The position numbers and the translations under genes were made by a program. DNA of 35,420 nt, from positions 1 to 35,420 of IMG/VR virus record IMGVR_UViG_3300021356_000068. One strand, given 5' to 3'. Positions 14,094-22,314 of the stretch are shown here, piece by piece. Positions within the stretch are counted from its first letter, which is position 1. Each line of letters begins with the position of its first letter. The notes below the pieces were generated by a model. That model was not told the DNA's origin and ran no database searches. It saw nothing but the letters and a program-made list of their open reading frames with translations. The DNA is from a virus.

Positions 14094-14657
14094 TCAAGCG
14101 AACGAGCAGATGATTACATCGATATACTGAATTCTCAGGTCAATATTACCTGTTCCAGTAGCAGTAAGACTAACCTGTCCAGAGAATGGGTGATCGTGCG
14201 CCTGACCAATACCACCAGGAGATAGAACACCACCAGTATTGTTAGCACCTGGTGTTCTAAAACTACTACCACCACTAGATGCGTTTGCAGTTCCACCCAT
14301 GTTAGAGTCATGAGTGTGATCTGGAATCTCAGCAGTGGTCAGAGTGTGACCACCAACAGTACCAGATACTGGTGCAGTAGTATTAAAGTTGACAGTAATG
14401 TTTGAATTAGAAGAGGGGAATACTGTGCTGAAGTTACTACCACCAGCACCAGAAGTTCCACCAAATCCAAATCCACCGCCAGCACCATTAACTAAGCGCA
14501 ACGCCTTATCATTATGAGCAGTTACCTGAGTCCACCCAGTTGGTGCTGCTGCCTGATAGAATACGCTTACAGTATTTTGTGCTAATACGGAATACTTAGA
14601 AGATAATGATGTACCATCACTAAAAGTAACCCCAGTGGCGGTTAATTGTGCTGCCAT
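14094..14657 (-). CDS. Tail-tip/fibre-like protein (paralogue A)
   Basis: 187 aa. The same order of features as the downstream gene: APTGWTQ, LRLVNGAGGGFGFGG, EIPDHTH, QAHDHPFSG and LRIQYIDVIICSFA. The middle region between the two His motifs differs most, which fits diversification of a receptor-binding face. A T4-like late promoter element (GATAAATA) lies 28 nt before the ATG. Function is inferred from composition and motifs; no close T4 homologue is evident. Confidence 0.7.
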   Translation of the reverse strand: MAAQLTATGVTFSDGTSLSSKYSVLAQNTVSVFYQAAAPTGWTQVTAHNDKALRLVNGAGGGFGFGGTSGAGGSNFSTVFPSSNSNITVNFNTTAPVSGTVGGHTLTTAEIPDHTHDSNMGGTANASSGGSSFRTPGANNTGGVLSPGGIGQAHDHPFSGQVSLTATGTGNIDLRIQYIDVIICSFA

Positions 14658-14684
14658 CTTACAACCATACTTCCTTTATTTACT

Positions 14685-14692
14685 TATTTATC
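14685..14692 (-). promoter_or_regulatory. T4-type late promoter element
   Basis: GATAAATA on the minus strand matches seven of eight bases of TATAAATA. It is placed 28 nt before the first tail-tip gene, where a late promoter would be expected. Confidence 0.5.
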
Positions 14693-14966
14693 AAGTACAT
14701 TTAATCCAGAATCCATCATCAGTGAACTCCCAACCATCTGCAAGCACTGCTTGATAGTTCTCATATTTATCTTTGAATCCTTCAGGCACAAAAGGTGGCC
14801 ATTGATTCCTGTAGAATTCTTGTGTCCACCCATCATTATATGGGGATGTTGCCTGTACCTCATTCATGAGATCAGGGTAGATCTGACGACGTGGTTCATC
14901 ACTACCCATCTCACGAACATACACTGTCTTGCCACCATCGGGTGACTCATAGATTTTAGCAGTCAT
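14691..14966 (-). CDS. Conserved cyanophage protein, unknown function
   Basis: 91 aa, beginning MTAKIYESPDGGKTVYVRE, with Trp/Pro/Tyr-rich middle and end. This N-terminus is familiar from T4-like cyanophages near talC. Function unknown. It overlaps the 60-aa gene by 11 bp. Confidence 0.65.
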   Translation of the reverse strand: MTAKIYESPDGGKTVYVREMGSDEPRRQIYPDLMNEVQATSPYNDGWTQEFYRNQWPPFVPEGFKDKYENYQAVLADGWEFTDDGFWIKCT

Positions 14967-15138
14967 TGTTCTTGTTAAACTTTTTACGACACGCCTTCAC
15001 TTCCTTCATCTCATCTTTGATCATCTGATAGGCATCCTCAGCGTTAATTCTACCACCAAGTTCCATAGCACAGATGACTTCGACTCTAGTTCCAAAGTGC
15101 TTGAGTGCTTCTTCAAAACAATTTAGTTCTTCATACAT
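14956..15138 (-). CDS. 60-aa conserved helical protein
   Basis: 60 aa, helical, with two Cys. The segment LKHFGTRVEVICAMELGG is a pattern I recognise from cyanophage genomes without function. It overlaps talC by 8 bp. Confidence 0.65.
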   Translation of the reverse strand: MYEELNCFEEALKHFGTRVEVICAMELGGRINAEDAYQMIKDEMKEVKACRKKFNKNNDC

Positions 15139-15790
15139 TATTCAATGCCTCAAGGGATGCTTCATAATCACGTTGGAAGATAGCAAGTCCCTCACGAGTC
15201 AACACACTGTCATACATTGCATTGAACACTTTGGTTGGCATGGTAACAATGTCAGAACCATACATGAAGCAGCGAGAGACATGATGTGCATCACGCAGAG
15301 ATGCAGCAAGCACTTCAGTCTTCATGCCATGGACAGAACGACAGGTTGCAATAGCACGGACCAATTCAACACCACTGAAGGAGTTATCATTACAACGTCC
15401 AACAAAAGGAGACAGATAGGTTGCACCTGCCTTCATTGCCATCACTGCTTGTGCAACAGAGAAGACAAGAGTCACGTTAGTCTTGATACCCATTCCAGTC
15501 AGTCGCTTACAAACAAGCAGACCATCTGGAGTGCAGGGAAGTTTGATAGTGGCAGCAGTGCCAAACTTCTCAGCAAGGCGAACACCATCATCATACATCT
15601 CACCCACGGTGCCAACAACTTCCATGCTGACATCAGGCACGCCAATATCAATCATCTCCTGATATACTTCCTCAGGATCACGACCCGCCTTACGAATCAG
15701 AGAGGGGTTGGTAGTAACACCATCAACAAGTCCCGTCGCAAAATATTTACGGACTTCTTCGGTATCTGCGGTGTCAAGGAAGATCTTCAT
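15131..15790 (-). CDS. talC: Transaldolase, TalC/FSA type
   Basis: 219 aa, the usual length of the small TalC/fructose-6-phosphate aldolase-like class. FLDTAD is at residues 4-9, GVTTNPSL near 24-31, the Schiff-base lysine K83 in TIKLPCTPDG, and TNVTLVFS and YLSPFVGR near 104-130. It transfers a dihydroxyacetone unit between sugar phosphates. In cyanophages it replaces the host TalB activity and supports the pentose phosphate pathway during infection. It overlaps its neighbours by 4-8 bp. gnd, the other pentose phosphate gene, lies about 7 kb downstream in a separate unit. Confidence 0.95.
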   Translation of the reverse strand: MKIFLDTADTEEVRKYFATGLVDGVTTNPSLIRKAGRDPEEVYQEMIDIGVPDVSMEVVGTVGEMYDDGVRLAEKFGTAATIKLPCTPDGLLVCKRLTGMGIKTNVTLVFSVAQAVMAMKAGATYLSPFVGRCNDNSFSGVELVRAIATCRSVHGMKTEVLAASLRDAHHVSRCFMYGSDIVTMPTKVFNAMYDSVLTREGLAIFQRDYEASLEALNNV

Positions 15791-16020
15791 TTGTCTCCAA
15801 GGGAATAGTTGTCAAGATTATATTTGGGTGGGGCGATTTTGTCAATCTGTGCTTGTAAACTGTTCTCAACTTCATACAAACAATTGATCAGACTGATCCT
15901 CTCCTCTTCAAGGTACTTTACACGATCTTCAAGTTTCTCTACCTTGTGCTGAAGTTCGTTGATAGGTACTTGTTCTTTGATGCCCCACTTCTCAAAAAAC
16001 GAATATGGATTGTGTTTCAT
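15787..16020 (-). CDS. 77-aa coiled-coil protein upstream of talC
   Basis: 77 aa. N-terminal MKHNPYSFFEKWGI is followed by a coiled coil (residues about 24-63). Coupled to talC by an ATGA overlap. Function unknown; probably oligomeric. Confidence 0.65.
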   Translation of the reverse strand: MKHNPYSFFEKWGIKEQVPINELQHKVEKLEDRVKYLEEERISLINCLYEVENSLQAQIDKIAPPKYNLDNYSLGDK

Positions 16021-16021
16021 A

Positions 16022-16035
16022 TCATTTATAAATGA
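16022..16035. repeat. 14-bp perfect palindrome
   Basis: TCATTTATAAATGA spans the stop of the 26-aa gene and lies 2 nt before the next start. Its core TATAAATGA also resembles a late promoter element. Confidence 0.4.
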
Positions 16036-16102
16036 ATGGATCGCGGTTTTTGTTCCTAAACTTTTGAATAAAGTCTCTGACCTTATTGATTAGTTTCCTC
16101 AC
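16022..16102 (-). CDS. 26-aa basic peptide with GTG start
   Basis: Read directly: GTG 16102 overlaps the stop of the upstream gene as GTGA and has GGAGG 6 nt before it; TGA at 16022-16024. The peptide is very basic (KLINKVRDFIQKFRNKNRDP), amphipathic, and ends FIYK. Good Shine-Dalgarno, coupling and placement directly before the next ATG support a real microgene. Confidence 0.55.
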   Translation of the reverse strand: MRKLINKVRDFIQKFRNKNRDPFIYK

Positions 16103-16407
16103 AACTTACCTCCAACAACTCCACTATTTACAATGCGACTATTGTCTTCTAGTGTGTCCTCTTGGAGACACTTAAGATGCCAGCGAGAGACTGTCAACAC
16201 ACCATCATATGTAGCACCAGTGATAAAATTAGCACCCAAAATAGGTTCCTTCAGGACACTAGTGTACATACCAAAGCGAGTCTTCTTGATGTAAAATGCA
16301 TCATCGATCCACTCCACATCTTCAGGAATCTCCTTCTCAATCGTAGGGTTAGGACCCAGAGAAGTCATGATAGTTGGTCGTTTGGTCTCAGTCTTCTGTT
16401 CCGTCAT
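16099..16407 (-). CDS. Conserved phage protein, unknown function
   Basis: 102 aa from ATG 16407 (the open frame extends to 16428). The C-terminal half has a beta-rich segment (YIKKTRFGMYTSVLKE, FITGATYDGVLTVSRWHLKC) familiar from cyanophage proteins with no known role. An internal ATG at 16368 is another possible start. Confidence 0.6.
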   Translation of the reverse strand: MTEQKTETKRPTIMTSLGPNPTIEKEIPEDVEWIDDAFYIKKTRFGMYTSVLKEPILGANFITGATYDGVLTVSRWHLKCLQEDTLEDNSRIVNSGVVGGKL

Positions 16408-16615
16408 CGGTTTTCTTATTAAATCCAAAAGGTGCTGTCTGTTCTTCCTTCTCTACACGGAGTTTATGTGCAAGAGTACAGACTGTTTCCATTACTTTAA
16501 GAGTATCTTCAGTCTTAGAACCTTCTGGCATGTTACGATGAACAATGTCAAACAAGGGGAAGAACTGATTAGATGCTTCCAATACTTCTTCAGGAGTCAG
16601 AGGTTCTTTGTTCAT
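16388..16615 (-). CDS. 75-aa helical protein, unknown function
   Basis: 75 aa from ATG 16615; upstream in-frame codons to 16723 lie over the 53-aa gene and look like a shadow. Helical with a Thr/Glu-rich end. Overlaps both neighbours by 20-26 bp. Confidence 0.55.
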   Translation of the reverse strand: MNKEPLTPEEVLEASNQFFPLFDIVHRNMPEGSKTEDTLKVMETVCTLAHKLRVEKEEQTAPFGFNKKTDDGTED

Positions 16616-16751
16616 TTTTGTAAGGGTGTGGTTTGATAATACGGTTTTCAGCAGAGGTTTTGTGGAGTTGTTTAATTGCAGCAACAACCTCAGGAGTCTC
16701 ATCCCACTCCCAGGTCTCTCCACCTTTACCAGTAAAAGTTCTCTTAGTCAT
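16590..16751 (-). CDS. 53-aa protein, unknown function
   Basis: Read directly: ATG 16751 with AGGAG 6 nt upstream; TGA 16590-16592. Starts MTKRTFTGKGGETWEWDETPE, likely a beta-hairpin followed by a basic helix. Family familiar from cyanophages, no function. Confidence 0.6.
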   Translation of the reverse strand: MTKRTFTGKGGETWEWDETPEVVAAIKQLHKTSAENRIIKPHPYKNEQRTSDS

Positions 16752-16778
16752 TGTTATCTCCTGACTGTCTGGATTTTA

Positions 16779-17492
16779 TCACATATCCAGTGATTGTGCA
16801 ATCTTCTTTGCAATTACTTCATTAGTAACAATACCAGAGTGTACTAAGTCTCTGGCAGTATCTACTTGCTTGATGTAATCACAATCTATTGCCTTCCTAT
16901 TTGATGGATAGAGTGTAAAATCATAGTATTTTGTGCTGCTCCACATCATCTGTGCAGTCAACCTTGTCATCCTTAGATGCTCTTCATTATGATGATCAAA
17001 CCTTCTCCATGCTTTACCAAGTCCACCAATATCTTCCTTCCACTGACCACAATGAACCACAGAATCATTCAAATATAGTGGACATCTTTGAGATGCAGAC
17101 CATGAGAACACCACTGCAAGTGGTTCAGGGTACAGTGCCTTCAACTTAGCAGAGTTATGTAAAGAAAACATAGGAGATGATCCAGGTGCTCCCATATTGA
17201 TAACTGGTCTTCCAGTTATCCCACTTAACTGTGCAGCAATGGTTGAACTTAACTCACATCCAACACCAAAAACATAAGAACATCCAAACAAAACAATACA
17301 CTTATGCCACGGAATACGATCAAACTCTTGGGTTCTATACCCCATAGAATTCAACCTATAACTGACACCAATGTTCCTATATCTCCAACTAGCTGGTTGT
17401 GACTTGGCGTTCTTTATAAACAACTGCTTACTGTCTTGGTCAAACCAAGAACCACTTTGATCGGGTCTATCCTCTAATTCGTAAATGTTCAT
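16779..17492 (-). CDS. SGNH/GDSL-family hydrolase-like protein
   Basis: 237 aa. The block VLFGCSYVFGVG carries the putative nucleophile S72. INMGAPGSS supplies the block with N99. TARDLVHSG near the C-terminus gives the D215-x-x-H218 pair, so the full Ser-Asp-His set is present. Such enzymes are esterases or lipases, often deacetylating glycans or acyl groups. GCS replaces the usual GDS, which is common in this superfamily. It follows the carbamoyltransferase with an ATGA overlap, so both probably work in one pathway on a sugar or glycan; the substrate is unknown. Confidence 0.7.
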   Translation of the reverse strand: MNIYELEDRPDQSGSWFDQDSKQLFIKNAKSQPASWRYRNIGVSYRLNSMGYRTQEFDRIPWHKCIVLFGCSYVFGVGCELSSTIAAQLSGITGRPVINMGAPGSSPMFSLHNSAKLKALYPEPLAVVFSWSASQRCPLYLNDSVVHCGQWKEDIGGLGKAWRRFDHHNEEHLRMTRLTAQMMWSSTKYYDFTLYPSNRKAIDCDYIKQVDTARDLVHSGIVTNEVIAKKIAQSLDM

Positions 17493-18913
17493 TGGAATAT
17501 TTTTATACCATGAGTATCAGACCAAACCTTGGCATCATACTCATCATTGACTATTGGTTGTCCCTTAATATTTAAACTGGTATTAAGAAGAACTGGGTGA
17601 CCAGAAACCTTACCCCAACGAAGCAATAGATCATGTAACCTTGGTGCATCAGACTTCTTCACTGTCTGCACTCTACTGGTCCCATCAACATGCACCACTC
17701 CAGGTAATAACTCTGGCATCTTACACTTGACAGTATACTGCATAAATGGACTCTCCACCATGTCATCATGCATATCAAAATACTTTGAGGCGTATTCAAT
17801 CGGAACCACTGGTGAGAATGGTCGGAACGATTGTCTATGTTTGATAGTATTAACAACGTCTTTGATATTATGAACCGTTGGATCTGCCAATAAACTCCTG
17901 GCACCAAGTGCTCTGGGTCCAAACTCTGCTCTACCTCTAGCAAGACCACATACCTTATGATACCTCAAGTATTCAACGATTGAAGCGTTTGTATGCTTAT
18001 GTAAGATCTTATATCCCAAATAGGGAGTGAATGGTATCCTTATCTTCTTATGTGCGAGCACAGCACCAATAGCAGATCCTGAGTCATCTGGTGCTGGCAT
18101 GATCCATACTCTTTTGAAGAAGTCATATGCATGTGTGTTTGCAGCGCAATTCAACGCACACCCACCCATAATCACGACATTATCACTACCAGTCAATCGT
18201 TTTGTGAGTGCTAATGCATTACAAAATAATGTAGTGTAAACCGTTTGAGATGCAGCAGCAATCTCTTCAGGACATGCCTCTGGTTGCCAATCACCTACAC
18301 CTCTGTGCATATTTTGTTTGCATTCAAAATCCATCCCAATCAATTCACCAAAAATCTTACCAACATAATCACCACCTTTACCATATGCTGATAGACCCAT
18401 CATCAAATATTCTTCTTCATTTGGTTTGAATCCACAACGCTGAGTCATTGCAGAATACCAAAGACCAATACTATTCGGATACTTAAGTCTCCAAAGTTGT
18501 TTAATATTATTACCTTTAGCAGACCAAATGCTCATGGTGGTTGTCTCACCAATACCATCAATTACAAGAATGGCACTGCTTTGGAACTTACTGGTAAAGT
18601 ATCCAGCACAAGCATGACTGTAGTGATGGTCAATAAACTTATGCTTACAATTAAAATACTTGGTGAAGTTGTCTTGAAATGGTCCTTGACCTGCTCTAAT
18701 CTGTCGCAACTTCTTCCTAAGTGGTTGCTCATACCAACAGATCAGTTCAGGTTCACCATACTTATAAGCATAATTGATCAGTTCTTCACAAATATATGGA
18801 TCGTTCTTCTTCCTACTAAAACGTTCACTCTGACTGGCAAACATGAGAGAATCATTAGAAAATACTGCTAGAGCAGCATTGTGACTATTCGATGATATCC
18901 CCCATGTTATCAT
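17489..18913 (-). CDS. Carbamoyltransferase, NodU/TobZ family
   Basis: 474 aa. The N-terminal Kae1-like fold shows H11 (SNSHNAAL), the DHHYSH cluster at 95-100, VIDG 117-120, the MMGLSAYGK stretch near 171-179 and GGCALN near 240. The C-terminal YrdC-like lobe includes RGRAEFGPRALGARSLLADP (about 326-345), the hallmark of the family. These enzymes make carbamoyl-AMP from carbamoyl phosphate and ATP and transfer the carbamoyl group to a hydroxyl of a sugar or antibiotic. The product here is unknown. It is shorter than most bacterial NodU proteins (about 570 aa). It overlaps the radical SAM gene by 29 bp and the SGNH gene by 4 bp. Confidence 0.88.
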   Translation of the reverse strand: MITWGISSNSHNAALAVFSNDSLMFASQSERFSRKKNDPYICEELINYAYKYGEPELICWYEQPLRKKLRQIRAGQGPFQDNFTKYFNCKHKFIDHHYSHACAGYFTSKFQSSAILVIDGIGETTTMSIWSAKGNNIKQLWRLKYPNSIGLWYSAMTQRCGFKPNEEEYLMMGLSAYGKGGDYVGKIFGELIGMDFECKQNMHRGVGDWQPEACPEEIAAASQTVYTTLFCNALALTKRLTGSDNVVIMGGCALNCAANTHAYDFFKRVWIMPAPDDSGSAIGAVLAHKKIRIPFTPYLGYKILHKHTNASIVEYLRYHKVCGLARGRAEFGPRALGARSLLADPTVHNIKDVVNTIKHRQSFRPFSPVVPIEYASKYFDMHDDMVESPFMQYTVKCKMPELLPGVVHVDGTSRVQTVKKSDAPRLHDLLLRWGKVSGHPVLLNTSLNIKGQPIVNDEYDAKVWSDTHGIKIFQ

Positions 18914-19736
18914 ATTGCTTCTCCCAATAACTGACAGGTAGTGTTGGATCTTGTTTGATGTAAGGTTCCGTCTTATTCGCTGGACACATAGCGCAGAACG
19001 ACTCGTCCTGTCTACTCAAAAATTCTTTTAATTGTTCGTCAGTACAATCTGAACTCAACGGTTCATATTTTAGATAAGGATCCCACTTTTGACTCAGATT
19101 ATACTTGTTTGCTTGCATAGGGAGATACGCTAATGCAGGGCACTTCCATAACTTACCCTCATGTATTTGCATAGCATGTTTAGATACACACTTCTCCCAA
19201 CTCAACCTAGGATTATTATCTTCATATGGCATAAGGTTGTTGCCATACCCCTTATATTGAGGTATCCAGTGAGTATTTGTAAAGTCCCAGAACTCTACAT
19301 GTACACCCAGGTCATGCTTCCATTCCTTTGCAAGTTTATATCCTCTCTTGAACCTCCTCACATAGTCTTTATGTTTGGTGCTATGAATCGATATCGCTAG
19401 ATTTGTCTGTGTTGCTAGTAATGCTTGAGGGAGTCTAGGGTGATTATGTAGATAACTTGCGTTTGATACTAAGTCTATTTTAGTTGATGGATCAGGATAA
19501 ATCATCCTGACCAAATACACTATGTCCGACAAATCTTTGTTTAATGTTGGCTCTCCACCTAAGATGACAAATGTATCAGGCACCACCCTTTGACTCCAAT
19601 TATATAGCCATTCTCTGGCAGTATCTAAAGATAAGTTACCAAAGTGTCCATGATTGGAGTAATGAGAGCAACCCTCGCATGTAAAATTACATGCATGAGT
19701 TACATGTAGTTCTATCTGTTTAGTATTAAATTGCAT
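18885..19736 (-). CDS. Radical SAM enzyme with C-terminal Cys cluster (copy 1)
   Basis: 283 aa. C16-x3-C20-x2-C23 (ACNFTCEGC) binds the 4Fe-4S cluster that cleaves S-adenosylmethionine. ILGGEPTLN is the GGE SAM-binding motif. The C-terminal part has several Cys (KCVSK, WKCPALAY, SDCTDEQ, SFCAMCPA), consistent with a SPASM/Twitch-type auxiliary cluster. Enzymes of this shape modify peptides or oxidise sugars. It is paralogous to the protein at 23317-24135, with identical Cys positions and shared PALAYLPMQA and KWDPYLKY blocks. It lies between the carbamoyltransferase and three tandem oxygenases. Confidence 0.85.
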   Translation of the reverse strand: MQFNTKQIELHVTHACNFTCEGCSHYSNHGHFGNLSLDTAREWLYNWSQRVVPDTFVILGGEPTLNKDLSDIVYLVRMIYPDPSTKIDLVSNASYLHNHPRLPQALLATQTNLAISIHSTKHKDYVRRFKRGYKLAKEWKHDLGVHVEFWDFTNTHWIPQYKGYGNNLMPYEDNNPRLSWEKCVSKHAMQIHEGKLWKCPALAYLPMQANKYNLSQKWDPYLKYEPLSSDCTDEQLKEFLSRQDESFCAMCPANKTEPYIKQDPTLPVSYWEKQYDNMGDIIE

Positions 19737-20247
19737 AATAGTTAAAATTGATAACTATTCTTCTATAGTCATCTGTACATGATGTACCAGTGTGCATCAT
19801 AGTAGCAGGGAATTTGACAAATCTATTTGCTACACTCTCTACCTTAGTTCCATCCTCAAACAAGGTATATCCATCATTCGTATTAACGTAGTATATACCC
19901 GTCAACATGTTGTCTGCATGAGGACCAAAGTCACAATGAAATGCCCAATCAAATACAACTAATTCTTCAGTTTGACTGATAGCATTTGCTTTTATTCTAG
20001 CAATCGCACTCATATCCTCCTTATCAATTATTGGTTCTACAATATTATATGCATTACTAATAATATGTTGTTTTGAGTAAATTAGATGGACATACTGAGA
20101 GTGACCATCTCCAGGAGAATTTATACCATTATTGAATGTCCATACACATGAGTTAGCGATGTCGCCGTTATCATAATTACCTGTCCAGTAATTATACAAA
20201 TCGTTATGTATATCTGCGTCCAGATAATTATCAACTACTTCAATCAT
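19726..20247 (-). CDS. Fe(II)/2OG oxygenase, tandem copy 3
   Basis: 173 aa. H104-x-D106 (AFHCDFGPH), H152 (MMHTGTSC) and R162/R163 (YRRIVINFNY) make the Fe(II) and 2OG ligand set. NTNDGYTLFEDGTKVESVANRF is shared almost exactly with the two genes upstream. It is the most divergent of the three, with an insertion after HxD. Family proteins are common in cyanophages; the substrate is unknown. It overlaps the radical SAM gene by 11 bp and copy 2 by 8 bp. Confidence 0.8.
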   Translation of the reverse strand: MIEVVDNYLDADIHNDLYNYWTGNYDNGDIANSCVWTFNNGINSPGDGHSQYVHLIYSKQHIISNAYNIVEPIIDKEDMSAIARIKANAISQTEELVVFDWAFHCDFGPHADNMLTGIYYVNTNDGYTLFEDGTKVESVANRFVKFPATMMHTGTSCTDDYRRIVINFNYYAI

Positions 20248-20761
20248 ATGTCGAATAATTAAAGTTAATCAGTAGTCTACGATCAGTTGTAGTACATGTT
20301 GTAGCAGTATGTCTTGTCGTGCATGGAAATCTGCAAAATCTATTTGCAACACTCTCACACTTCGTTCCATCTTCAAACAATGTGTAACCATCATTAGTAT
20401 TGATATAGTATATACCAGTTGTTAATGTTTGAGGGAAGTCAGTATGAAATCCTTTAATCAATGCCTTTAGATTCTCTGTTCTAACCATACAATTTGCTTT
20501 AATTCTAGCAATAGAAGACATACCCTCCTTCTTGATGATTGGTGTCATCAAATTAAATGCGGGACTAATAATACTATGCTGAGCAAATATCAAATGAGTG
20601 AAGTGAAAATGATCATCTGGGTCATTTAATCCAACACATCCAGGGAAAAATACCCAAGAACATGAACCATTCAATGTCCCATCATCAGTGTCACCCTCAA
20701 AATATGCACGAATATTCTCAAACTCATGTTGAGGTAGATAATCATCAATAATCTCAATCAT
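20240..20761 (-). CDS. Fe(II)/2OG oxygenase, tandem copy 2
   Basis: 173 aa. H106-x-D108 (GFHTDFPQ), H151 (TRHTATTC) and R161/R162 before LLINFNYS. Shares SSIARIKANC, TGIYYINTNDGYTLFEDG and the HTATTC block with its neighbours. Probably functional by ligand content. It is coupled to copy 1 by an ATGA overlap. Confidence 0.8.
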   Translation of the reverse strand: MIEIIDDYLPQHEFENIRAYFEGDTDDGTLNGSCSWVFFPGCVGLNDPDDHFHFTHLIFAQHSIISPAFNLMTPIIKKEGMSSIARIKANCMVRTENLKALIKGFHTDFPQTLTTGIYYINTNDGYTLFEDGTKCESVANRFCRFPCTTRHTATTCTTTDRRLLINFNYSTYD

Positions 20762-21282
20762 AAGTATTCGCAGGTAGTAAAGTTAAAGTTAATCAGCAAC
20801 CTACGTCTGGTGTTTGTGCATGTTGTTGCCGTATGTTTTGTAGTACAAGGGAACACAACAAATCTATTTGCAACACTATCGCACTTTTGCCCATCTTCAA
20901 ACAAAGTGTATCCATCATTTGTATTGATATAGTATATACCTGTCATCAAATCTTTAGGAAAATCTGTATGGAATCCATCCTTAAATACCATCAATTCAGG
21001 AGTCTGTAACATACAATTTGTTTTGATCCTAGCGATCGATGTCATTCCTGCTTTATCAATCAGAGGTTGGAGCAAATGAAATGCTTTTGGGACTAAAACA
21101 TAATTCGCAGCAAAAACTAATGACGTGAAGTGATAATGCCCATCACCCTTCAAAGTGCATCCATCAGAATATAACCAGACACAAGAACCCTCTAAAGTTC
21201 CATCGTCCATCTCACTATTATAAAATGCACGAATGCCTTCATAGTCATCTGGACTCAAAAAATCATCATAAACTCTAATCAT
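20758..21282 (-). CDS. Fe(II)/2OG oxygenase, tandem copy 1
   Basis: 174 aa from ATG 21282. HxD in GFHTDFPK, distal His in TKHTATTC, and the RRR before LLINFNFT. It is the closest relative of copy 2. The three tandem copies, all with intact ligands, indicate duplication followed by functional divergence rather than decay. It overlaps the 184-aa oxygenase upstream by 8 bp. Confidence 0.8.
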   Translation of the reverse strand: MIRVYDDFLSPDDYEGIRAFYNSEMDDGTLEGSCVWLYSDGCTLKGDGHYHFTSLVFAANYVLVPKAFHLLQPLIDKAGMTSIARIKTNCMLQTPELMVFKDGFHTDFPKDLMTGIYYINTNDGYTLFEDGQKCDSVANRFVVFPCTTKHTATTCTNTRRRLLINFNFTTCEYL

Positions 21283-21829
21283 CAATATAACCAGTTGATT
21301 TAAGCATCTCTACAGCGTCGTCAAATGACTTATGCAGAATCTGTAGACAAACACACTTACGATCAGTAATACCAGGATTAGTTGGAATAACAGAATGTGG
21401 TTTTGATACATCCAGAAGATATGCATCACCAGGTTGTGCCATGAACCTGACTGCCTTCTTCAAGTATCCTTCATGGAATATAGCACCATCAGTCTGATTA
21501 TCGATCTGCTGACGAGGAACACTATCATCAGGAGGATAGTAGAACTGAGTGATACAATCGTCAGTACTAATATAGAAATTGATGATTGCCTCAATATCAC
21601 TATCAGTATGAGGAGGGATCTGATAATTTAATTCCATCAATGAGAATGTACATTGAGATCTATATCCTTTTGGAATTACCTGAAGTAGATCCTCATCATT
21701 AGTAGTATTGATGTATGAATACTTGATTCCCATAAAACCTATGGGACTATCAAGTCCATACTCAATCTTCTTGCCAGTTTTATTGTAATGATCAATTACA
21801 AACTTCTCATTCAACTTACGAAAGAACAT
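21275..21829 (-). CDS. Putative Fe(II)/2OG oxygenase of another subfamily
   Basis: 184 aa from ATG 21829, preceded by AGGAG at 5 nt. H74-x-D76 (IPPHTDSD), distal H145 (DVSKPHSV) and R157 give a complete ligand set. The core is unlike the tandem triplet; the pattern recalls Asp/Asn beta-hydroxylase-like or phytanoyl-type proteins. Substrate unknown. It lies between the HNH nuclease gene and the triplet and is co-directional with both. Confidence 0.65.
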   Translation of the reverse strand: MFFRKLNEKFVIDHYNKTGKKIEYGLDSPIGFMGIKYSYINTTNDEDLLQVIPKGYRSQCTFSLMELNYQIPPHTDSDIEAIINFYISTDDCITQFYYPPDDSVPRQQIDNQTDGAIFHEGYLKKAVRFMAQPGDAYLLDVSKPHSVIPTNPGITDRKCVCLQILHKSFDDAVEMLKSTGYIDD

Positions 21830-21837
21830 ATTGTCTC

Positions 21838-22314
21838 CTAGGTATAACTGTATTCCCTCCATTCAGGGACATTTGATTCTGCTAGATCAATAGCAACTGT
21901 GCTATATGGTGCTCTTGGTTGCTTCCTAAGTTTTAATTTAGTCTGCTCAAGTAATTTATCACTCTTCTTGACATTACATGTAGAACATGCTACTACCAAA
22001 TTTTCCCATGTGTCTTGTCCACCCTTGCTTCTTGGAATCACATGGTCAATAGTGAGTTTAGTTGTTGCCCCACAATATTGACAAGAATTTTTATCTCTCT
22101 TATAAATCTGACTCCTGGTTGGACGATTGTTCATAATATTCCTAACAGGTATTCTAATATAATTTAATAGTCTGACAACCCTCCCAGACAGAACTTGAAC
22201 CTTATCTTTTAGAACTAAAATTACTGCCCTCTTCCAATTTGTAAAATTAATTGGTTCGTAACTTGAATTAAGAACTAATATTGTCTGATTTGGTTGTATC
22301 TTAAGATGTTCCAT
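21838..22314 (-). CDS. HNH endonuclease
   Basis: 158 aa. A zinc-binding HNH core: C78-x2-C81 (CQYCG), D90-H91 (TIDHVIPRSKGG), N105 in WENLV, and C110-x2-C113 (ACSTCN). The N-terminal 75 residues (ILVLNSSYEPINFTNWKRA) match the RRXRR-like or ssDNA-contact part typical of cyanobacterial HNH proteins. It may be a homing-type nuclease inserted beside the oxygenase genes, or a nuclease acting on host DNA. It has no intron signature around it, so a free-standing nuclease is likelier. Confidence 0.85.
   Translation of the reverse strand: MEHLKIQPNQTILVLNSSYEPINFTNWKRAVILVLKDKVQVLSGRVVRLLNYIRIPVRNIMNNRPTRSQIYKRDKNSCQYCGATTKLTIDHVIPRSKGGQDTWENLVVACSTCNVKKSDKLLEQTKLKLRKQPRAPYSTVAIDLAESNVPEWREYSYT

Noticed and set aside
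15074-15808. Plus-strand 244-codon frame opposite talC
   Set aside because: It lies antisense to a clear transaldolase, has no recognisable domain, and all other genes run on the minus strand.
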